Source of the DNA: Lachnospiraceae bacterium UBA4317
GTDB lineage: Bacteria; Bacillota_A; Clostridia; Lachnospirales; Lachnospiraceae
NCBI GenBank assembly: GCA_002394525.1
Contig: DGUF01000172.1
Span: 1-5,322 of the forward strand
Direction: 5' to 3'
Length of the DNA: 5,322 nt
Position numbers and translations under genes: made by a program. The notes under the pieces are model-generated. The model was not told the origin of the DNA. It did not search any database and saw only the letters and a program-made list of their open reading frames with translations. Shown piece by piece: positions 1 through 4,447 of the stretch (positions are counted from its first letter, which is position 1; the number at the start of each line of letters is the position of its first letter).

Positions 1-80
1 TCCGTTTCGAGACCGGCGAGGGCATTGAGAAGAAGGTCGAGAACTTTGCAGAGGAAGTCATGAGCCAGATCAAGCACTGA
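1..80 (+). CDS. tsf: Elongation factor Ts, C-terminal end (partial)
   Basis: The 3' end of a gene that begins before the window. Complete codons run from base 3 to the TGA at 78-80 and give 25 residues. They include RFETGEGIEKK followed by NFAEEVMSQIKH. This closely matches the C-terminus of EF-Ts; from memory the E. coli protein ends with FEVGEGIEK and then a DFAAEV segment. EF-Ts is the cytoplasmic guanine nucleotide exchange factor that recycles EF-Tu from its GDP form to its GTP form during translation. A strong intrinsic terminator follows about 45 bases after the stop, so this gene probably ends its transcription unit, usually rpsB-tsf. The rest of the gene is not visible. Identification rests on the short tail alone, but that tail is characteristic. 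Confidence 0.85.
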   Translation, partial: RFETGEGIEKKVENFAEEVMSQIKH

Positions 81-105
81 TCAATTACTGATCATGCGCT
101 GCGAG

Positions 106-121
106 GGGCGTGAACAGTAAC
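106..121 (+). repeat. Short intergenic motif GGGCGTGAACAGTAAC, copy 1
   Basis: This 16-nt motif lies between the tsf stop and its terminator. It recurs after ligA at 4148-4164 with a single inserted T, and a more degenerate form is at 4277-4292. Here it sits in the loop of a possible 5-bp stem, CGCTG (97-101) with CAGCG (121-125). Both good copies are non-coding and lie just after a gene end, which suggests an interspersed or transcript-end element rather than chance. Its function is unknown. Confidence 0.45.
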
Positions 122-125
122 AGCG

Positions 126-160
126 GCGCCTGCAGGAAATTTTCCTGCAGGCGCTCTTTT
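126..160 (+). terminator. Rho-independent terminator after tsf
   Basis: An 11-bp perfect GC-rich stem pairs 126-136 (GCGCCTGCAGG) with 144-154 (CCTGCAGGCGC). The 7-nt loop is AAATTTT, and the tract TCTTTT follows at 155-160. The A and T bases of the loop could extend the pairing further. The layout is that of a textbook intrinsic terminator and it lies 45 bases after the tsf stop, so it most likely ends the tsf transcript and insulates mecA. Confidence 0.9.
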
Positions 161-188
161 CATACAGCCGGTAAAAGGGTAATATAGA
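157..188 (+). promoter_or_regulatory. Possible mecA promoter (weak)
   Basis: After the terminator the sequence becomes AT-rich (about 171-215), in contrast to the GC-rich surroundings. A candidate -35 TTTTCA (157-162) and -10 TAATAT (180-185) are separated by 17 nt, and each matches 4 of 6 consensus bases. The overlapping TATAGA (183-188) is an alternative -10. The -35 would overlap the terminator's T tract. A promoter is expected here because of the terminator upstream, but the exact boxes are uncertain. Confidence 0.3.
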
Positions 189-231
189 ATAAAAAATTGT
201 AAACAATCATCTTCCTGAGCCGAGGAGTTTT

Positions 232-1143
232 ATGAAGATCAGAAGAATTAACGAAAATACCATCAGCTGTATCATTTCTCCGGAGGATATGAGCGCCAGA
301 GGGATCCGGCTCGACGACTTTTTCGAGAGAAAAAAAGAGGCCGTCGATTTTATACGGTCCACCGTGGCCCAGGCCGCCATTTCCGAGAACTTTGACCTGC
401 AGGGAGAATTCACGACCATGCGGGTCTCTGTCCTGCCCGACCATTCCCTGAGCCTTTTGATCACCAGAGAGGACACCAAGGAAGGGGCGGCCAGGGAGGT
501 CCGGAGGATCGCGAAGAGCATCTTTGAGTCCCTCACCTCCAAAGCTTCTGAAAAGGACGGAGAGGGGGGGCAGGAGAAGTCCGCCTCCGACAGGCTGATC
601 GAGGCCCTGTTCCCGGGTGCCGACTCCTCCTCTTCCGCGGAGGAAGAGGGCGCCTCCGCGGACCGGGACAAGGCCGCTGGAGAAAAGGGCAAAACCGAAG
701 GAGAGGACGGGGAGAAAGCGCCCTATCCGGCGGATGCCTTCATGTTCTCTTTTTACACGGTCCGTGACGCCATGGACTGCTGCAGGCTCTTCGCCAATGC
801 CGGCCCGGTCGATTCCTCCCTCTATTACCTCAGGGAGGATGACATCTATTTCCTGATCATCAAGAGAAACGGCCGCACCCCGGGCGGGCTGGAAAAATGG
901 GCCCTGTCGGCCAATGAATTCGGCGAGCTCGTGACCTCCTATGACCAGTACATATCCTATGTGACCGAGCACGGGATCTGCATCGCCAAAGGGAACGCGA
1001 TCGAGATGTTCATGGATGTCCTGCCGGATGTCCCTGTCCCGAAGATCCGCAAAAAGGCCGGAAGGAAAAGCAGGGGCGAAAACGCGGCGGATCCCGGCAC
1101 CGGAGCGGAAGCTCCAGCCGCTGACCGGGAGGCCGGAAAATGA
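232..1143 (+). CDS. mecA: Adaptor protein MecA (ClpC adaptor), long-linker form
   Basis: A 303-residue protein of the MecA family, cytoplasmic adaptors that bind substrates through the N-terminal domain and deliver them to ClpCP through the C-terminal domain. In Bacillus the known substrates include ComK and misfolded proteins. Residues 1-100 start MKIRRINENTISCIISPEDM and match the N-terminal domain. Residues 168-262 match the C-terminal domain, with FMFSFYTVRDAMDCCRLF, then LYYLREDDIYFLIIK, then a terminal EHGICIAKGNAIEMF segment. Between them (about 101-165) lies a charged Glu/Ser/Gly/Lys-rich linker with SSSSAEEEGASADRD, and a basic then Ala/Gly-rich tail covers 271-303. The B. subtilis protein is about 218 residues, so the extra length is mainly linker and tail. 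GAGGAG (222-227) lies 4 nt before the ATG. The TGA overlaps the ATG of rluF. The family call is firm; the substrates in this organism are unknown. Confidence 0.88.
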   Translation: MKIRRINENTISCIISPEDMSARGIRLDDFFERKKEAVDFIRSTVAQAAISENFDLQGEFTTMRVSVLPDHSLSLLITREDTKEGAAREVRRIAKSIFESLTSKASEKDGEGGQEKSASDRLIEALFPGADSSSSAEEEGASADRDKAAGEKGKTEGEDGEKAPYPADAFMFSFYTVRDAMDCCRLFANAGPVDSSLYYLREDDIYFLIIKRNGRTPGGLEKWALSANEFGELVTSYDQYISYVTEHGICIAKGNAIEMFMDVLPDVPVPKIRKKAGRKSRGENAADPGTGAEAPAADREAGK

Positions 1144-1853
1144 GGCTTAACCAGTATATCGCCTCCTGCGGAGTCTGCTCCAGGCGCGAGGCCGACCGCC
1201 TGATCCAGGACGGCCAGGTGACGGTCAACGGAGTCCCTGCGGTCACGGGCATGACGGTCAGCGGGGATGAGACGGTCGCGGTCCGGGGCAGGGTCCTGAA
1301 AAAGTCCGCGGAGCCCGTCGTCGTCGCCTGGTACAAGCCGGTCGGCGTGACCTGCACGGCGAGGGACCCGCATGCGGAAAAGACCATCGAAGACGCCTTC
1401 CATTATCCTGTCCGGCTCACCTATGCGGGAAGGCTGGACCGGGATTCGGAAGGTCTTCTTCTGATGACCAACGACGGTCCCCTGATCGATGCCATGATGA
1501 GGGGGGCCAACGGGCATGAGAAGGAATACATCGTCCGCGTGAGGAAAAGACTCGCGGACGCGGACCTGCACCGGATGGAGACCGGCATGTTTTTAAAGGA
1601 CCTGGGCAAAAAGACCAGGCCCTGCACAGTCGAGCGCCTGGGGGAGCGGACCTTCCGCATTGTCCTGACCCAGGGCCTCAACAGACAGATCCGGCGCATG
1701 TGCAGGACCCTGGGGCACGAGATCCGCTTTCTCAAGCGGGTCCGAGTCCTCAATATCAAACTGGGCGCCATGAAGCCCGGCGAACAGCGCCGCGTCACGG
1801 GGGAGGAACTTGAGGAGCTCTACCGCCTGGCCGGCATGAGAGATTCCGAATAA
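1140..1853 (+). CDS. rluF: 23S rRNA pseudouridine synthase, RluF-like (RsuA/RluB/E/F family)
   Basis: A 237-residue RNA pseudouridine synthase. Residues 1-50 form an S4 RNA-binding domain (MRLNQYIASCGVCSRREADR, then QVTVNG). The catalytic domain follows, with WYKPVGVTCT (64-73), the family motif GRLDRDSEGLLLMTNDG around the probable catalytic Asp100, HEKEYIV (126-132), and QGLNRQIRRMC (178-188). The last segment and the GANGHEKEY region resemble E. coli RluF, which isomerises U2604 of 23S rRNA; RluB, RluE and RsuA are the closest alternatives. The E. coli enzyme is about 290 residues, so this one is shorter, mainly at the C-terminus. Translation is probably coupled to mecA: the start overlaps its stop (ATGA), and GGGAGG (1127-1132) lies 7 nt before the ATG, inside mecA. 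The family is certain; the exact target uridine is inferred. Confidence 0.85.
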   Translation: MRLNQYIASCGVCSRREADRLIQDGQVTVNGVPAVTGMTVSGDETVAVRGRVLKKSAEPVVVAWYKPVGVTCTARDPHAEKTIEDAFHYPVRLTYAGRLDRDSEGLLLMTNDGPLIDAMMRGANGHEKEYIVRVRKRLADADLHRMETGMFLKDLGKKTRPCTVERLGERTFRIVLTQGLNRQIRRMCRTLGHEIRFLKRVRVLNIKLGAMKPGEQRRVTGEELEELYRLAGMRDSE

Positions 1854-1925
1854 GCAGAAAGCGGCGCGCAGGACCCGCGGGCGGTTTCGAAACAGGGAAC
1901 AGGAACGAAGGAGTGAGCGGAGAGA

Positions 1926-4130
1926 ATGGCTGATACAGTGGACAGCAGGAAGGGACAGGAGACGGACCGCAGGGAGATTCCGGCGGATAAGAGGAGCCGC
2001 ATGGAGTACCTGGCCGGGCTTTTGAACAGAGCTTCGGAGGCCTACTATGCGCATGACACGGAGATCATGTCCAACCTGGAGTACGACAGCCTCTACGATG
2101 AGCTCCGGGTCCTGGAGGAGGAGACCGGCTTTGTCATGGCCGGATCCCCCACGGTCAGCGTCGGCTATGCCGCCGTGGAGGAGCTCCCCCGCGTGCGCCA
2201 TGAAAAGCCCATGCTGTCCCTGGACAAGACCAAATCCAGGGAGGATCTGGCGGACTGGCTGGGAGACCGGACCGGGCTCCTGTCCTGGAAGCTGGACGGG
2301 CTCACCGTCGTGCTCACCTATGAGGGCGGCCGGCTGGCAAGGGCGGTCACCCGGGGAAATGGAGAGATCGGCGAGGAGATCACCGCCAACGCGGCCGCCT
2401 TTCGCAATGTTCCGGCCAGGATCCCCTTTGCGGGCAGGCTGACCCTGCGCGGGGAGGCCGTGATCCGCTATTCCGACTTCGACCGGATCAATGAGGAGCT
2501 GGCTCAGGAGGCGGCGGACAGGGGGACGGCTGAGAGCGTCCTCTACAAAAATCCCCGCAATCTCTGCAGCGGATCTGTCCGGCAGCTGGACTCCGCCGTC
2601 ACGGCCAGGCGCCGCGTGCGCTTTTATGCCTTTTCCCTGGTGGAAGCCGCTGAGGCCCCCTCTGAGAATGGAGAGGGCGGAGCAGGCAATGGCGGAGCCG
2701 GGGACAGTGGACCGGATTTTGGCAATTCCAGACTGGAACAGCTCCGCTTCCTGGAGCGCCAGGGCTTTGAGACCGTGGAGACAGCGGTCGTGACAAGGGA
2801 CAGCATCGCCGGGCAGATCCAGGCTTTTGAGGACAGGATCAGGGACTTCGACCTGCCCTCGGACGGCCTGGTCCTGCTCCTGGACGACATCGCCTACGGA
2901 GAATCCCTGGGCCGGACCGCCAAATTCCCACGCAACGCGATCGCCTTCAAATGGGCGGACGAGCAGCAGGAGACGACCCTGACCGAAGTGGAGTGGAGCG
3001 CCTCCAGGACCGGCCTGATCAATCCCGTGGCCATCTTTGAGCCCGTGGAGCTGGAGGGGACGACCGTCCGGCGGGCCTCGGTCCACAATGTCAGCATCGT
3101 CAGGGCCCTGCAGCTGGGGATCGGGGACAGGATCACGGTCTACAAGGCCAACATGATCATTCCCCAGATCGCGGAAAACCTGACCCGGTCGGGGACCCTG
3201 CAGATCCCGGACCAGTGTCCGGTCTGCGGCGGGAAGACAGAGATCCGGCGCGAGATCGACACCGAGGTCCTGGTCTGCACCAACCCCGAATGTCCCGCCA
3301 AAAAGATCAAGGCCTTCACCCTCTTTGCCAGCCGCAGCGCCATGAACATCGAGGGCCTGTCCGAGATGACCCTTGAAAAATTCATAGCGGAGGGATTCAT
3401 CCATGAATTCCCCGATATCTACCACCTGGACCGGCACAGGGACAGCATCGTGGAGATGGAGGGCTTCGGGGACAAGTCCTACACCCGCCTCATGGACAGC
3501 ATCGAGAAGTCCCGGCACACGACCCTGCCGCGCCTGGTCTACGCCCTGGGGATCGCCGGCATAGGCGCCGCCAATGCCAGAGTCCTCTGCGACCATTTCC
3601 GGGATGACCTCCAGGCCCTCGCCGCCGCTTCCGCGGAGGAGCTGGGACAGATCGAAGGGATCGGCCCCGTCCTGGCCGGGGCTGTCCACGCCTGGTTTGA
3701 AGAGGAAAAAAATACTGCCATGGTCTCCCGCCTGTTGCAGGAGGTCCACCCCGCGCAGAGAAACTTCCGCTTATCCGCAGGACCTGCGGCTGCTGCGGCA
3801 GGGGCAGGAGGGCAGGAAGGCCCGGGTCCGGATGCCGGACAGACCGCTCCGGGCGCTGGCGCAGAGGACATGCCGGCAGCGGACGCCATTGCCGGAAAGA
3901 CCTTTGTGGTCACCGGCAAGGTCAGCCATTTCCCCAACCGGGACGCCCTCAAGGAATACATCGCCGACCGCGGCGGCAAGGTCACGGGCAGCGTATCCGC
4001 GAAGACGGATTATCTGATCAACAACGATGTCAGCTCGACATCTTCGAAAAACAAAAAGGCCGCTGAGCTGGGGATCCCCATCCTCTCGGAGGAGGACTTC
4101 CTGCAGCTGGCGGGAGACAAGGAGTTATAG
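1926..4130 (+). CDS. ligA: NAD-dependent DNA ligase LigA, divergent clostridial type
   Basis: A 734-residue NAD+-dependent ligase that seals 5'-phosphate/3'-OH nicks in replication and repair. Order of parts: domain Ia (about 30-70, with EYDSLYDEL); adenylation domain with KLDG (Lys122, the AMP-accepting lysine), RGE (Glu177), NPRN (Arg211) and AFKW (Lys342); OB fold (about 350-425, SRTGLINPVAIFEPVELEG); zinc finger Cys431, Cys434, Cys451, Cys456; helix-hairpin-helix repeats (about 470-600, such as EGLSE, EGFGDK, GIAGIG, EGIGPV); and a BRCT domain (about 655-732). It exceeds the usual 650-680 residues because of a Gly-rich insert at 243-266, an Ala/Gly/Pro-rich linker at 617-652 and an N-terminal extension. 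Some canonical residues are replaced, notably the motif IV lysine by Leu318. AAGGAG (1908-1913) lies 12 nt before this ATG. An in-frame ATG at 2001 has GAGGAG (1991-1996) 4 nt upstream and may be the true start. The gene follows rluF by 72 bp with no visible terminator between them. Confidence 0.93.
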   Translation: MADTVDSRKGQETDRREIPADKRSRMEYLAGLLNRASEAYYAHDTEIMSNLEYDSLYDELRVLEEETGFVMAGSPTVSVGYAAVEELPRVRHEKPMLSLDKTKSREDLADWLGDRTGLLSWKLDGLTVVLTYEGGRLARAVTRGNGEIGEEITANAAAFRNVPARIPFAGRLTLRGEAVIRYSDFDRINEELAQEAADRGTAESVLYKNPRNLCSGSVRQLDSAVTARRRVRFYAFSLVEAAEAPSENGEGGAGNGGAGDSGPDFGNSRLEQLRFLERQGFETVETAVVTRDSIAGQIQAFEDRIRDFDLPSDGLVLLLDDIAYGESLGRTAKFPRNAIAFKWADEQQETTLTEVEWSASRTGLINPVAIFEPVELEGTTVRRASVHNVSIVRALQLGIGDRITVYKANMIIPQIAENLTRSGTLQIPDQCPVCGGKTEIRREIDTEVLVCTNPECPAKKIKAFTLFASRSAMNIEGLSEMTLEKFIAEGFIHEFPDIYHLDRHRDSIVEMEGFGDKSYTRLMDSIEKSRHTTLPRLVYALGIAGIGAANARVLCDHFRDDLQALAAASAEELGQIEGIGPVLAGAVHAWFEEEKNTAMVSRLLQEVHPAQRNFRLSAGPAAAAAGAGGQEGPGPDAGQTAPGAGAEDMPAADAIAGKTFVVTGKVSHFPNRDALKEYIADRGGKVTGSVSAKTDYLINNDVSSTSSKNKKAAELGIPILSEEDFLQLAGDKEL

Positions 4131-4157
4131 TTCACGCCCCCCTTGAAGGGCGTGAAC
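4130..4157 (+). terminator. Hairpin at the ligA stop, possible terminator
   Basis: A 10-bp perfect inverted repeat pairs GTTCACGCCC (4130-4139) with GGGCGTGAAC (4148-4157) around an 8-nt loop. The 5' arm starts at the last base of the ligA stop codon. No run of T follows directly (ATGTAACTTTA), so it is not a classical intrinsic terminator. It may instead stabilise or process the 3' end, or belong to the adjacent repeat element, since its right arm is part of the motif also seen after tsf. Confidence 0.4.
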
Positions 4158-4164
4158 ATGTAAC
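4148..4164 (+). repeat. Short intergenic motif GGGCGTGAACATGTAAC, copy 2
   Basis: The same motif as at 106-121, with one extra T between ACA and GTAAC. Unlike the first copy, its GGGCGTGAAC half pairs with an inverted copy 8 nt upstream to form the hairpin at the ligA stop. A weaker relative, GGGCCTGAACTGTAAT, lies at 4277-4292, so the structured block between them is flanked by two directly oriented, imperfect copies. Confidence 0.45.
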
Positions 4165-4279
4165 TTTACGCGCGGTGATTCCAATACGCTTCGCGTGCAC
4201 CGCGCGCCTCTGGACTCGGGTTTTTCGCGAAAAACAAAGCTTCGCATTGTCGCGAAAAACACCTCGAGTTTCAGGTGGG
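4165..4279 (+). repeat. Nested inverted-repeat block, candidate interspersed element
   Basis: Two successive hairpins with little unpaired sequence. The first pairs CGCGCGGTG (4169-4177) with CACCGCGCG (4198-4206), and contains an inner ACGC/GCGT stem (4186-4189 with 4193-4196). The second pairs GTTTTTCGCG (4220-4229) with CGCGAAAAAC (4251-4260), contains ACAA/TTGT (4234-4237 with 4247-4250), and extends outward through GGACTCG (4212-4218) with CGAGTTT (4265-4271), including two G-T pairs. The segment 4220-4235 is also a 16-bp palindrome by itself. Both hairpin tips carry GCTTCGC (4188-4194 and 4239-4245). The short reading frames across it have no recognisable protein similarity. It looks like a small palindromic, REP- or MITE-like element, or a structured RNA; whether it is repeated in the genome cannot be seen here. 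Confidence 0.45.
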
Positions 4280-4292
4280 CCTGAACTGTAAT
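4264..4292 (+). promoter_or_regulatory. Possible metA promoter (weak)
   Basis: TGTAAT (4287-4292) matches the -10 consensus at 5 of 6 positions. The sequence 17 nt upstream, TCGAGT (4264-4269), matches the -35 at only 3 of 6. If real, transcription would start near 4299 and give a leader of roughly 150 nt. The -10 falls inside the degenerate motif copy at 4277-4292. A promoter somewhere in 4131-4330 is expected, but this placement is tentative. Confidence 0.22.
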
Positions 4293-4298
4293 GACAAG

Positions 4299-4440
4299 GA
4301 CCTGTAAACGATAAGGGGTTCCGTGCAAACCGGGTCCCTGCCTGAGAAACCGGGCAGGATCCCCGGAATCCGGCAGCTGTGAACAGCCGCGGCACGGTGC
4401 CTCAGCGGGACAGCCGCTTTGTAGTTTTGGAAAAGAGGAA
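4299..4440 (+). promoter_or_regulatory. Structured metA 5' leader, candidate cis-regulatory RNA
   Basis: A GC-rich, highly foldable leader before a methionine biosynthesis gene. An outer 8-bp stem pairs GGGTTCCG (4316-4323) with CGGAATCC (4364-4371), with one G-T pair. Inside it CCGG (4330-4333) pairs with CCGG (4363-4366) as an alternative partner, and CCTGCC (4337-4342) pairs with GGCAGG (4353-4358). Downstream are GCTG/CAGC (4376-4379 with 4384-4387, loop TGAA), GGCA/TGCC (4391-4394 with 4398-4401) and AGCGG/CCGCT (4404-4408 with 4414-4418). Loop bases TGAG (4343-4346) can pair with CTCA (4401-4404), a possible pseudoknot. I looked for the SAM-I core (GAGGGA, then ATGAAACCCGGCAAC-like), the T-box GGTGGAACCGCG and cobalamin signatures and found none. 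A regulatory role is inferred from position and structure. Confidence 0.4.
4404..4428 (+). terminator. Possible attenuator hairpin before metA
   Basis: AGCGG (4404-4408) pairs with CCGCT (4414-4418) around the loop GACAG, followed by the T-rich TTGTAGTTTT. The stem is only 5 bp and the T tract is interrupted, so intrinsic termination would be weak. A competing pairing, GCGGC (4389-4393) with GCCGC (4413-4417), would disrupt it, which is the kind of mutually exclusive fold seen in attenuators. Confidence 0.22.
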
Positions 4441-4447
4441 GTAAGAC

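Noticed and set aside
76..94. ACTGATCA direct repeat at the end of tsf (76-83 and 87-94)
   Set aside because: At 8 bp with an 11-bp offset it could arise by chance, and it has no matching copies elsewhere in the window.
629..649. Perfect 8-bp inverted repeat CCTCTTCC/GGAAGAGG inside mecA
   Set aside because: It lies in the low-complexity Ser/Glu linker, where TCC/TCT serine codons followed by GAG/GAA glutamate codons produce it. No T tract follows.
160..972. A 270-codon minus-strand open frame opposite mecA
   Set aside because: It is a shadow of the mecA coding sequence, and the + strand protein shows both MecA domains.
1884..1893. GTTTCGAAAC palindrome in the rluF-ligA gap
   Set aside because: This 10-bp palindrome without a loop or T tract is too short to call an operator or terminator.
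1593..3749. A 718-codon open frame on the minus strand, opposite rluF and ligA
   Set aside because: Its translation has no recognisable domains and is rich in Gly, Asp, Pro and Leu, as expected from the antisense of a GC-rich gene. The + strand frames are clearly rluF and ligA.
4299..4440. SAM-I riboswitch, Met T-box or cobalamin riboswitch before metA
   Set aside because: The SAM-I GAGGGA and GAAACCCGGCAAC-type core, the T-box GGTGGAACCGCG and the cobalamin-box signatures are not present by eye. A divergent relative cannot be excluded without a covariance search.
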